Assembly: GCA_041398825.1 (NCBI GenBank)
Contig: JAWKTX010000005.1
Coordinates: forward strand, 124,001-188,000
Direction: 5' to 3'
From: Planctomycetaceae bacterium
GTDB lineage: Bacteria; Planctomycetota; Planctomycetia; Planctomycetales; Planctomycetaceae
Length of the DNA stretch: 64,000 nucleotides
Part shown: piece after piece, positions 18,757 through 27,126 of the stretch
Layout of the letters: each line of letters opens with the position of its first letter
Position numbering within the stretch: the stretch's first letter is position 1
Translations under genes and position numbers: made by a program
The notes under the pieces: generated by a model
Databases searched by the model: none
What the model was told of the DNA's origin: nothing
Seen by the model: the letters and a program-made list of their open reading frames with translations, nothing else

Positions 18757-19872
18757 ATGAGCCAATTGAATGTTGCCATGATCGGGCTGGGGTTTGGTGC
18801 GGAATTTATTCCTATTTATCAGGCTCATCCCAACGCCAACGTTGCCGCCATCTGCCGTCGCAACGTGGACGAAATGAACAAAGTGGGCGATCAGTTTGGC
18901 ATCGAAAAACGCTACACCGATTACGACCAGGTGCTGGCTGACCCCAACATCGACTACGTCCACATCAACAGTCCGATTCCCGACCACGCGTGGATGTCGC
19001 TGAAGGCTCTGGACGCCGGCAAGCACGTCATGTGTACCGTGCCGATGGCAACCACCATTGAAGATTGTCAGAAGATTGTCGAGAAGGTCAGAGAGACCGG
19101 CCTGAAGTACATGATGGCCGAAACCGTTGTCTACAGTCGGGAATATCTGTTCATCAAAGAGATGTACGAAAAAGGCGAGCTCGGCAAGATCCAGCATCTG
19201 GCGGCTTCGCATCCTCAGGACATGGACGGCTGGCCCAGCTACTGGGAAAAGATGATCCCCATGCACTATGCCACTCACGTGGTCAGCCCGTGCCTGGGCC
19301 TGGTGAACGGACTGGCCGAATACGTCAGCTGTTTCGGCAGCGGTACTGTGCGAGACGATATTGCTCAGAAGTCCGGCAACAGCTTTGCCGTCGAAACCTG
19401 TCACATCAAAATCAAAGACACAGACCTGACGGCTCACATCTGGCGCTTCCTGTACGATGTGGCTCGCCAGTATCGCGAAAGCTTTGACGTGTACGGCACA
19501 AAGAAAAGCTTCGAGTGGACTCTGATTGAAAACGAACCGCACGTCATTCACACGGCCAAGAAGCCGGAACACGAGATCGCAGAAAAGATCGAAGTGCCGG
19601 ACTTTGCTCACCTGCTGCCCAAAGAAATCCAGAAGTTCACACAGCCTGCAGAGATCCACGACACGGAACACCTGAGCTTCATTCAGGGCGGTGGCCACGG
19701 CGGATCACATCCGCACCTGGTTCACGAAATGGTCAGTGCAATTCTGGAAGACCGAGATCCACGCCCCAACGCTGTCACATCCGCCAACTGGACCTGCGTG
19801 GGCATCTGTGCTCATGAATCGGCGAAACGCGGTGGCGAAATCGTACGTTTGCCTGATTTTACGCTGGGATAA
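18757..19872 (+). CDS. Gfo/Idh/MocA family oxidoreductase, cytoplasmic
   Basis: 371 residues from the ATG at 18757. The Rossmann NAD(P)-binding start is VAMIGLGFGAEFIPIYQAHPNANVAAICRRN. The family signature follows: HINSPIPDHAWMSLKALDAGKHVMCTVPMATT, where the usual EKP is replaced by TVP, so the common catalytic-loop Lys is absent. There is no signal peptide, unlike the second Gfo/Idh protein at 51.7 kb. It probably oxidises or epimerises a sugar or sugar derivative with NAD(P). It is divergent from the sugar-type regulator and is followed by the ThuA/dehydrogenase gene, suggesting one carbohydrate-use locus. Confidence 0.85.
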   Translation: MSQLNVAMIGLGFGAEFIPIYQAHPNANVAAICRRNVDEMNKVGDQFGIEKRYTDYDQVLADPNIDYVHINSPIPDHAWMSLKALDAGKHVMCTVPMATTIEDCQKIVEKVRETGLKYMMAETVVYSREYLFIKEMYEKGELGKIQHLAASHPQDMDGWPSYWEKMIPMHYATHVVSPCLGLVNGLAEYVSCFGSGTVRDDIAQKSGNSFAVETCHIKIKDTDLTAHIWRFLYDVARQYRESFDVYGTKKSFEWTLIENEPHVIHTAKKPEHEIAEKIEVPDFAHLLPKEIQKFTQPAEIHDTEHLSFIQGGGHGGSHPHLVHEMVSAILEDRDPRPNAVTSANWTCVGICAHESAKRGGEIVRLPDFTLG

Positions 19873-20065
19873 CTGACGCCGGAGGAAAGGGAGTGGCGAA
19901 GGATTCGTTTCTCACCGCTCCCTGATCCTTCTCGTGTTGAAAACCGCAAAGCTCGAATATTCGCTGAGTTTCTGAATCTCTCTGTCGGTGAGTGAATAAC
20001 AAGACGTTTCGTCCTTGATGTTTGCCTGCTTGCCGTCCTTCTGTTTTTACCATCAAGGCGCTTCC

Positions 20066-20656
20066 ATGAAGACACCTTCCCTTCGCCTGTTTGTCGCACT
20101 GGTTTCTGTCAGTGTGTTCCTTATGGGTTCAGCGTGTGAGTCTGCCGAACTCAAGATGCTGTTCATGGGCGACAACGGCCATCATCGGCCGGAGGCGCGG
20201 TTTCAGGAACTGGCTCCGGCGCTGGAAGCTCGGGGCATCGAACTGAAGTACACCGACCGCATGGAAGACCTGACCCCGGATACGCTGGCGAAGTTCGACG
20301 GGTTGGTGCTGTATGCCAACATCGACCGCATTGAGGATGATCAGGCAAAGGCGGTTCTGGATTACGTCGCCAGCGGCAAGGGCTTCATTCCTCTGCATTG
20401 CGCGACCTATTGCTGGCGAAATAACAAAGACATCGTCGCGCTGATGGGCGGGCAGTTTCAGCGCCACGGCGGGCAGGTGTTTACCACTGTGATTGCCGAA
20501 CCCAGCCATCCGATCATGAAGGGGTACGGTAGTTTCACCAGCTGGGATGAAACCTATATCCATCATCTGCATAACGAAAAAACCGTACGGTCCTGGAATA
20601 CCGAGTCGAAGGGGATCAGGCCGCTGGCAACGACCGCGAACCATGGACGTGGGTGA
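20066..20656 (+). CDS. ThuA-domain fragment (5' piece of the frameshifted gene)
   Basis: The piece before the first frameshift, 196 codons from the ATG at 20066 (AAGG just upstream). It has a signal peptide and a ThuA/glutamine-amidotransferase-like fold (ELKMLFMGDNGHHRPEARFQELAPALEARG; GFIPLHCATYCWRNNKDIVALMGGQFQRHGG; HPIMKGYGSFTSWDETYIHHLHNEKT). ThuA domains are linked to trehalose and other sugar use. After about 20590 the residues are out-of-frame and meaningless. Confidence 0.6.
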   Translation: MKTPSLRLFVALVSVSVFLMGSACESAELKMLFMGDNGHHRPEARFQELAPALEARGIELKYTDRMEDLTPDTLAKFDGLVLYANIDRIEDDQAKAVLDYVASGKGFIPLHCATYCWRNNKDIVALMGGQFQRHGGQVFTTVIAEPSHPIMKGYGSFTSWDETYIHHLHNEKTVRSWNTESKGIRPLATTANHGRG

Positions 20657-21396
20657 GAACTCATGGCAAAGGTCGAGTCTTCTACACCGCCTGGGGACAC
20701 GATCACGCACCTTCAATCAGCCGGGATTTCATAACCTTGTCGAACGAGGCATCCGCTGGGCGTGCGGCGATGACCCTTCTGTTGTGCCTGCGTTCACCGA
20801 TCCCGATTCCTTTGCGACTCCAAAAATGACTGAGCTGCGGAAGGACGTCGCACCATTTGAATTTGTGGATGTCGGGCCGAAGATTCCCAACTACACCAAG
20901 GGCGACAAATGGGGCGTGCAGGGCAAACCCAGGACAACGATGCAGTTGCCATTGTCTCCGGAAGAGAGCATGAAGCACTTTGTCACTCCCGAAGGCATGG
21001 CCGTGAGACTGTACGCTGACGAACGCCATTTCCTGGCGAAACCCATTGCCATGTCTTGGGATGAACGCGGGCGACTGTGGATTTGCGAAACCGTTGACTA
21101 TCCCAACGAACTGGGCACCAATCGCGACCGCATTCGCATTTGCGAAGACACCGACCACGATGGCAAGGCAGACAAGTTCACGGTGTTTGCGGAAGGACTC
21201 AGCATTCCCACGGCGATCGTTATCGTGCGAGGCGGTGCAGTCGTGCAAAACGGTACCGAAACCATTTATCTGAAAGACACCGATGGCGACGACGTCAGCG
21301 ATCAAAAGACAACGCTGATCACCGGCTGGGCGGCTGGGGGATACTCACGGCGGAGTCAGCAATTTTCGCTACGGCCTGGACAACTGGGTCTGGGCG

Positions 21397-24300
21397 ATGC
21401 AGGGTTACAACAACAGTACGCCGCAATACGGCGACAAGTCGGCTCAGTCGTTTCGCATGGGTTTCTGGCGATTCAGGCTGTCGCAGACTGATCCGCCGAA
21501 GGTCACCGATCTGGAATTCATTCGATCCAGCAACAACAACACATGGGGACTGGGCATCAGCGAAGACGGTCTGATCTTTGGATCGACCGCCAACCACAAC
21601 CCCAGCATGTTTGTGCCCATTCCCAATCGTTATTACGAAAGTGTAAAAGGCTGGGCTCCGTCGACTCTGGGCACCATCGCCGACACTCATCTGTTTAAAC
21701 CCATCACCGAAAACGTGCGTCAGGTGGACCAGTTTGGTGGTTACACCGCCGGAGCCGGACATGCTCTGTACACGGCCAGAACGTTTCCTCAGCAGTGGTG
21801 GAACAAGACCGCATTCGTTTGCGGCCCGACTGGCCATCTTGTCGGCACCTTCGTGCTGCGACGTGACGGTGCTGATTACAAATCCACCAGCCCTATCAAC
21901 TTGCTGGCCAGCGACGACGAATGGAGTGCTCCGATCATGGCCGAAGTGGGTCCGGATGGAGCCGTCTGGGTTCTGGACTGGTACAACTACATCGTGCAGC
22001 ACAACCCGACGCCTCAGGGCTTTGAAAACGGCAAAGGCAACGCTTACGAAAGCGATCTGCGAGACAAGAAGCACGGCCGCATTTACCGAGTGGTCCCGAC
22101 ATCCGGCGATGGCGATTTTGTGCATTCCTTCAGCAGTCTTGCGGATGCCAGCAATCAGCAGCTTGTGGAAACACTGAAGCACCCGTCGTTCATGTGGCGA
22201 CTGCACGCACAGCGATTGCTGGTGGAACGCGGGGCTCGCGATGTTGTCCCTGAGCTTCTGGCATTGCTGGCTGATGAATCCGTCGACGCCGTCGGCCTGA
22301 ACGTTGCTGCCATCCATGCGCTGCACACGTTGAAAGGGTTGGGCGTCGTTGATGGCGAACAGGCGGCCGCCGCAGTGAAGCCTGTCGTTCCGAGATCAGG
22401 GATTTGCAGAACAGAACGGCCCTCGTCTGACGCTGCAGGCGCTGCGATTTCAGCCGCGGAGCGGCGACAGGATGTAGCCCCGGGCGTTAGCCCGGGGAAC
22501 GAATTCCAACAGACCGCCATAGCCCCGAAGGGGCGGCACATTGCCGACGCCGGATCTCCTGCCGTCCCTTCGGGACTGAATCGCAGCGAGGCTCTGAATC
22601 GCAATGTGGCGCAGAATCGCAGCCTGGCCCCGAATCGCATGCCGATCCTGACATCTTTGCCCGCCGCAGAGGATGACGTTCTTGCTGCTATTGGCAAGGC
22701 ATTGCTGCATCCGTCTGCAGCCGTTCGACGAAATGCGCTCAGCGTTCTGCCTCGGGATGAGCGCGGGGTCAGCCTGCTGGCAGGCACGAAGATGAGGAAG
22801 CTGGCAAATGAAGATCCGCAGGTGCAGTTGCAGTGGATTCTGACCGTCGCCGATATGCCGCTGCCAAAGGATGGCGAGGTAGCCGGATATATGGCGATCG
22901 CTCTGGCCGGATGGATCGATCAAACCGACGATCCCGCGCTGCTGGATGCTTTGACCGCGGCTGCCGCGACGTATGCTCCTTTGTATCTGAACATGCTGTG
23001 CGAAGAACCCGTTCCGGAAGGGGCTCGCATGCTGGGGTTTGCAGTTCCCGGCAGTTATGAAACGGATGTCCGCGGAACGGTGGGAGCCAACAATCTGAAA
23101 GTGGCCCGGCGAGTTGCTGAGCACATTGGCCGCAGTCGTCCGGATGCTCCAACACTGCTGTTTCTGGTTTCGCGTGTTCCGAAGGCCAATGCCGAGCTGA
23201 CCAGCGCAATTCTGGACGGTCTCACCGCTGGCATTCCGTCCAGTTTCGAATTCGAAACCACCGACGCTTTCGATAAGGCTCTGGTAGATGCATTGAACGC
23301 AGCAGACGGTTCTTCCAGGAGTAAGCTCGTTCGGCTGGCAGCTCAGTGCGGTACGAAGGCGCTTGATGCTCATGCGGCGGAAATCGTCGCGTCGATGCTG
23401 GCCGTTGTAGAAGATGTCGATGCGAAAGACAATGATCGAGTTTCCGCAGCCAGGGATCTCATTGGTTTCCGACCAGACGATGCCGGCGTCGTAAGCGACA
23501 TCGTGTCTCAGCTGAACGCTCAGACCACCCCGGAACTTGGCCGAGCATTGTTGCAGGCGGTCCGGGGAAGCAAGTCGGCCGCGGCAGGGGACAGACTTGT
23601 TGAAGTCATGCCGGCTCTGACTCCGCAGTTGAAATCGGCAGCCCTTGGTACGCTGCTCAGTCGCCCGGATTGGGTAAAGTCGCTGCTGTCCGGGATCGAA
23701 AGCCGGACCATCGAACTGTCCGATCTTTCGCTCGATCAGAAGCAATCGCTGCGATCCTTCCCGGATAAGGCGATTCAGGAGCAGGCCGAAAAACTGCTCG
23801 CCATGGGCGGGGGGCTTCCCGACGCGAACCGCGACAAAGTGTTGAAAGCTTTGCTGCATCTGTGCGAAGAAGAAGGCAATGTTGATGCCGGTCGTGAGAT
23901 GTTCAAGAAGCATTGCATGAAGTGCCACAAGCACGGCGACATCGGCGACAAGAATATCGGCCCCAACCTGACCGGCATGGCCGTGCATCCCAAGGAAGAA
24001 CTGCTGACTCATATCATCGATCCGTCTCGCAGCGTCGAAGGCAACTTCCGCATTTATACGGTCGTGAATATTGATGGCCGAGTCATGAATGGGATGCTGG
24101 CATCGGAAACTCGTACCAGCATCACGCTGATCGATACGGAAGCCAAAGAAACAAGTATCCAGCGGGAAGACATCGACGAACTGGTCGCTTCAAAGAAGTC
24201 TGTGATGCCGGAAGGTTTCGAAAAGCAAATGACGGAAAGGGAACTTTCCGACCTGCTGGAGTTTCTGACCAACAAAGGCAAGTACGTCCCGGTTCCGCTG

Positions 24301-24849
24301 GATCGCTACGCCACTGCTATCAGCACGAAGGGGCTGTTCGGCCCGACAGACAACGGCCCGGATCGCATGGTGTTCAGCGACTGGTCGCCCAAAATGTTTG
24401 GAGAAATTCCTTTCCTGCTGACCGACCCAATGGGCAAGAGCAAGCCGAACATCATCCTGCTGTACGGCCCGAATGCACCTCTGCCTGCTTCTATGCCGAA
24501 GTCGGTGACACTTCCATGCAACACAGCTGCGAAGGTCATCCATCTGCTGGGTGGTGTCGGGGGCTGGAACCATCCGTACAACAGTGATGAAACGGTCTCG
24601 ATGATCGTGCGTCTGCATTATGCCGATGGCACTCATGAAGATCATGAACTGAAGAACGCTGTCCACATTGCAGACTATATTCGTCGAGTCGACGTGCCCG
24701 GCAGTGATTTTGCTTTTATGTTGGGTGGCCAGCAGGTGCGTCACGTCGCGGTGACTCCCAAGCGGGCGGACAAGATCAGCACGATTGAGCTGGTGAAGGG
24801 ACCGGATCGTTCAGCTCCTATTGTCATGGGAGTAACCATCGAGCGTTAA
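21397..24849 (+). CDS. Large 3' open frame of the frameshifted heme protein
   Basis: 1,150 codons open from an internal ATG, with no ribosome binding site, so it is probably not an independent start. It covers the end of the dehydrogenase propeller (GLDNWVWAMQGYNNSTP lies across its start), HEAT-like repeats (LLHPSAAVRRNALSVLP), the cytochrome-type segment MFKKHCMKCHKHGDIGDKNIGPNLTGM, and a C-terminal beta-rich region. Residues about 350-410 are encoded by a REP-like hairpin cluster, read through in frame. Confidence 0.7.
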   Translation: MQGYNNSTPQYGDKSAQSFRMGFWRFRLSQTDPPKVTDLEFIRSSNNNTWGLGISEDGLIFGSTANHNPSMFVPIPNRYYESVKGWAPSTLGTIADTHLFKPITENVRQVDQFGGYTAGAGHALYTARTFPQQWWNKTAFVCGPTGHLVGTFVLRRDGADYKSTSPINLLASDDEWSAPIMAEVGPDGAVWVLDWYNYIVQHNPTPQGFENGKGNAYESDLRDKKHGRIYRVVPTSGDGDFVHSFSSLADASNQQLVETLKHPSFMWRLHAQRLLVERGARDVVPELLALLADESVDAVGLNVAAIHALHTLKGLGVVDGEQAAAAVKPVVPRSGICRTERPSSDAAGAAISAAERRQDVAPGVSPGNEFQQTAIAPKGRHIADAGSPAVPSGLNRSEALNRNVAQNRSLAPNRMPILTSLPAAEDDVLAAIGKALLHPSAAVRRNALSVLPRDERGVSLLAGTKMRKLANEDPQVQLQWILTVADMPLPKDGEVAGYMAIALAGWIDQTDDPALLDALTAAAATYAPLYLNMLCEEPVPEGARMLGFAVPGSYETDVRGTVGANNLKVARRVAEHIGRSRPDAPTLLFLVSRVPKANAELTSAILDGLTAGIPSSFEFETTDAFDKALVDALNAADGSSRSKLVRLAAQCGTKALDAHAAEIVASMLAVVEDVDAKDNDRVSAARDLIGFRPDDAGVVSDIVSQLNAQTTPELGRALLQAVRGSKSAAAGDRLVEVMPALTPQLKSAALGTLLSRPDWVKSLLSGIESRTIELSDLSLDQKQSLRSFPDKAIQEQAEKLLAMGGGLPDANRDKVLKALLHLCEEEGNVDAGREMFKKHCMKCHKHGDIGDKNIGPNLTGMAVHPKEELLTHIIDPSRSVEGNFRIYTVVNIDGRVMNGMLASETRTSITLIDTEAKETSIQREDIDELVASKKSVMPEGFEKQMTERELSDLLEFLTNKGKYVPVPLDRYATAISTKGLFGPTDNGPDRMVFSDWSPKMFGEIPFLLTDPMGKSKPNIILLYGPNAPLPASMPKSVTLPCNTAAKVIHLLGGVGGWNHPYNSDETVSMIVRLHYADGTHEDHELKNAVHIADYIRRVDVPGSDFAFMLGGQQVRHVAVTPKRADKISTIELVKGPDRSAPIVMGVTIER
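22451..22578. repeat. REP/BIME-like cluster of four hairpins inside the coding frame
   Basis: Four short perfect inverted repeats in 125 bases: GCCGC/GCGGC (22453-22465); CCCCGGGC/GCCCGGGG around GTTA (22478-22497); GCCCC/GGGGC around GAA (22522-22534); GTCCC/GGGAC around TTC (22564-22576). The fourth is the reverse complement of the third: AGTCCCGAAGGGACGGCA against AGCCCCGAAGGGGCGGCA, two differences. This inverted-pair layout is typical of bacterial interspersed mosaic elements. It lies in a linker of the heme protein, between two HEAT-type regions, and keeps the reading frame. Three to four AATCGCA repeats follow at 22579-22641. Confidence 0.7.
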
Positions 24850-24891
24850 TCCCGGTTCACGGCGTTCAGGGGGATGCATTTCCCCCTTCCG

Positions 24892-25356
24892 TCAATGCTG
24901 GTCTGGTACCGGAGAATTGTGCGGGACTTGAAAACACTGCTGGACCATCTCCGGAATTGAACGTGGTCGACCACTGTGGGTATCAATGAATACCCAGTCC
25001 GTTTGTCCCTGCGCCACCAGTTTCTGGTCATCCAGTCGCACAAATCGATACCGGCGTGTGGATCGAACTCTGCGAAAATCCGCGATCCATGTTCTGACCA
25101 CAATGCGCTGGCCCTCCACGACTGGCAGCAGATATTCGATATGGTGTGAACGCGCAACCCATGAAGTGTCCGCTAATTCGTCTGCATTCCGTGGTATGCA
25201 GCTTCTTGCATGAGCAACGGCTGCATCCTGCATCCACTGAACATAGACAACATTGTTCACATGCCCGTTACCATCGATGACATCGGCCGTCACATGAATC
25301 GCGAACTCAAAGATCGCGGAAACTGCATCCTTTTCGTCTTGATGCTGTTCAGACAT
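24892..25356 (-). CDS. Acyl-CoA thioesterase, 4-hydroxybenzoyl-CoA thioesterase (YbgC/FadM) family
   Basis: 154 residues from the ATG at 25356; an earlier start at 25449 would add an unlikely basic leader. The hotdog fold is indicated by FAIHVTADVIDGNGHVNNVVYVQWMQDAAVAH, with the family's Asp-x-x-x-His-Val-Asn-Asn active-site helix, and by VRTWIADFRRVRSTRRYRFVR. It would hydrolyse acyl-CoA thioesters in the cytoplasm. Substrate chain length cannot be told. It is convergent with the giant heme-protein gene (42 bases apart) and stands alone. Confidence 0.85.
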   Translation of the reverse strand: MSEQHQDEKDAVSAIFEFAIHVTADVIDGNGHVNNVVYVQWMQDAAVAHARSCIPRNADELADTSWVARSHHIEYLLPVVEGQRIVVRTWIADFRRVRSTRRYRFVRLDDQKLVAQGQTDWVFIDTHSGRPRSIPEMVQQCFQVPHNSPVPDQH

Positions 25357-25527
25357 ATTTTTGATACAGAAACAAGGATGACGATGTTCCGAAGAAACGA
25401 ATGGGCCCCGGGAACGAACCTTCGGGCGCCGGTGTGAAGTCGTCATCATAGCAGGTCGGCATCATCGCAGAACGGCCCGAAACATCCTCTGACTGCAAAC
25501 AGGCCCAGCGCGAAGCATTGGTGGGAG

Positions 25528-26454
25528 CTAGGATGCACGATTGCGAGCCGCGTGCGGGTGAGCTTTCTCGTAAGTTTCTCGCAGGCGTCTGGTGCTGACG
25601 TGTGTGTAGATTTGAGTGGTGGTCAGGCTCTTGTGACCCAGCAATTCCTGAACACTTCTCAAGTCTGCTCCACCATCCAGCAGGTGCGTTGCAAAACTGT
25701 GTCGAAGTGTGTGCGGCGAAGTCTGCTGCGAAAGACCGGCTGTCTGAATATGCTTTTCGAGCATTCTTCCTATGCTGCGCGTGGTCAGTCGCCCTCCAAA
25801 ACGATTCAGGAAAAGCGCGTCCCGGTCCTTCTCTGGAACTTTTTCTCCAGGAGTACGGATTTCCAGCCAGTGAAGAAGCGCCCTCGTGGCGTAACTTCCC
25901 ACAGGGGCGATCCGCTCCTTGCGTCCTTTGCCCAGTACCCGGATGACACCGGCCGCTCGATCCCAGTCGCTTAGATTCAGACTCACGAGTTCCGCGACAC
26001 GAAGGCCGGCCGAGTAGATGGTTTCGAGAATCGCTCTGTCTCGAATTCCCTGGTCACTATTCGCGGGCGGAGCCAGCAACAATGCACCAACCTGATCCGT
26101 CGTCAGGAAATGGGGCAGCTTCCGGCCTGCGCGAGGTGTACGTAATGGTTTCGCCGGATTGGTGTCGCACAGACCATCGCGATTGCAGAAACGAAAGAAA
26201 CTGCGCAGGCATGCCAGTCGTCTGGCGACAGTTGTCCGGGCGTACCCGCATTCGTGCAGATAAGCCACGTAATTTCGCAGGACACCGACTTCAATCTCGC
26301 GTGGAGCCGGTACTTTTCCATATTGCTCCTGAAAGAACTCCATCAGGTGTGCCATATCATCGGCGTATGACTTGATGGTCAGGTCCGAAGCATTTCGTTC
26401 GATTCGCAGGTAATTCAGAAACGCCTTTGTTGCACTTTGCATGGCATCACGCAT
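25528..26454 (-). CDS. xerC: Site-specific tyrosine recombinase XerC
   Basis: 308 residues. The N-terminal SAM-like core-binding domain comes first (residues 5-95), then the catalytic domain with all six expected residues: Arg in YSAGLRVAEL, Lys in LGKGRKER, His-x-x-Arg in SPHTLRHSFATHLL, His in LLGHKSL, and the Tyr nucleophile in TTQIYTHVS. The C-terminus (RRLRETYEKAHPHA) resembles XerC rather than XerD. It resolves chromosome dimers at dif, together with XerD. No dif site was recognised here. A small gene lies immediately upstream on the same strand. Confidence 0.92.
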   Translation of the reverse strand: MRDAMQSATKAFLNYLRIERNASDLTIKSYADDMAHLMEFFQEQYGKVPAPREIEVGVLRNYVAYLHECGYARTTVARRLACLRSFFRFCNRDGLCDTNPAKPLRTPRAGRKLPHFLTTDQVGALLLAPPANSDQGIRDRAILETIYSAGLRVAELVSLNLSDWDRAAGVIRVLGKGRKERIAPVGSYATRALLHWLEIRTPGEKVPEKDRDALFLNRFGGRLTTRSIGRMLEKHIQTAGLSQQTSPHTLRHSFATHLLDGGADLRSVQELLGHKSLTTTQIYTHVSTRRLRETYEKAHPHAARNRAS

Positions 26455-26530
26455 CGACGACTTGAAAAGGTCCGCTTCAGTTCACCACTTCAGGACGCAT
26501 CATCTGATGCAGATCGACTGATGCGGGTCG

Positions 26531-26776
26531 TCAGAAGAAGGAAGGGAAATCTTCTGAATGCTCAAATTCTTCATAGCTGACAGAATCCTGCGACTGCCGA
26601 AGACGCCGAACACGCTGAGCCAGTACGGCTGCGTCGTACCAGGTGAATTCGAGGTCCGGGTCACTCGCGTATTCGCTTAGCGTGGCAAGAACGGTTTCGA
26701 CGCTGTTGTCGTCGTAAAGAAAGACAAACCGATGTCCATCACGGACCAGCGCCAGGACATTGACCGCTCTGCTCAT
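26531..26776 (-). CDS. Small conserved-looking protein of unknown function
   Basis: 81 residues from the ATG at 26776, chosen because GGGAGG lies six bases upstream. It reads MSRAVNVLALVRDGHRFVFLYDD, then an acidic C-terminus (YEEFEHSEDFPSFF). There is no membrane segment or known motif. The strong ribosome binding site and the position upstream of xerC on the same strand (76 bases) support it as real. I do not recognise the family. Confidence 0.65.
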   Translation of the reverse strand: MSRAVNVLALVRDGHRFVFLYDDNSVETVLATLSEYASDPDLEFTWYDAAVLAQRVRRLRQSQDSVSYEEFEHSEDFPSFF

Positions 26777-27126
26777 TCGATTGCCTCCCTGCAATGCTCA
26801 CGGGTGATCGCCGCAATTCGCGCCCGTATGCAAGACGGGCCCTCCTGTCTGAAGCTCCCGAGTTTGAAACGCGAACACTGACATCCCTTATCGGTGTTTC
26901 GTTTCGCCGCCTCAAAGTAAACCACACACAGACGTTAACGCCGAACCAGTCTTCCCGTTCGTTAAGGCGATCCTGACGAGACGCACGCTGGTTCGGCACG
27001 AATGGCCGGTTCTGTAAAGTTCCGACAGATTTCGCTATCATCGACGGAACGATGGATACGTAGATTTCCGTCCGTGTGATTGCGGACGTTATCCGTCGAG
27101 CTACCAGACACAGATTGCGATCAGCA
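26777..27126. other. Divergent intergenic region
   Basis: 350 bases between the small gene (minus) and the histidine kinase gene (plus). It must hold both promoters. No hexamer pair with good spacing, no strong hairpin and no RNA gene was recognised. A GTG at 27076, in frame with the kinase, could extend that protein by 17 residues. Confidence 0.35.

Larger units (their letters stand above)
20066..24849 (+). pseudogene. ThuA / membrane-bound dehydrogenase / HEAT / CxxCH heme giant protein, three frameshifts
   Basis: One ancestral frame of about 1,590 codons is read in pieces. It begins at 20066 with a signal peptide (MKTPSLRLFVALVSVSVFLMGSA) and a ThuA-like domain. The frame slips near 20590, near 20706 and in a G-run near 21338. 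Restoring one base at each of the first two sites and removing one G at the third recovers family sequence: LEYRVEGDQ, GHDHRTFNQPGFHNLVERGIRWA, and GDTHGGVSNFRYGLDNWVWAMQG. The remainder is the planctomycete membrane-bound dehydrogenase propeller, HEAT repeats, a heme-binding CMKCH motif (23914-23928) and a C-terminal domain. The protein would be exported and bind c-type heme. Either the gene is broken or the assembly has small errors; the intact 3' part favours errors or recent decay. Confidence 0.8.

Noticed and set aside
18727..19698. 323-codon open frame on the minus strand
   Set aside because: Antisense to the Gfo/Idh gene; His/Val/Phe-rich composition typical of a shadow frame.
21319..22326. 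335-codon open frame on the minus strand
   Set aside because: Antisense to the propeller part of the heme protein; no domain and no ribosome binding site.
22450..24012. 520-codon open frame on the minus strand
   Set aside because: Lies entirely antisense to the giant heme-protein frame, whose plus-strand translation shows HEAT and CMKCH motifs; the antisense product has no recognisable domain.
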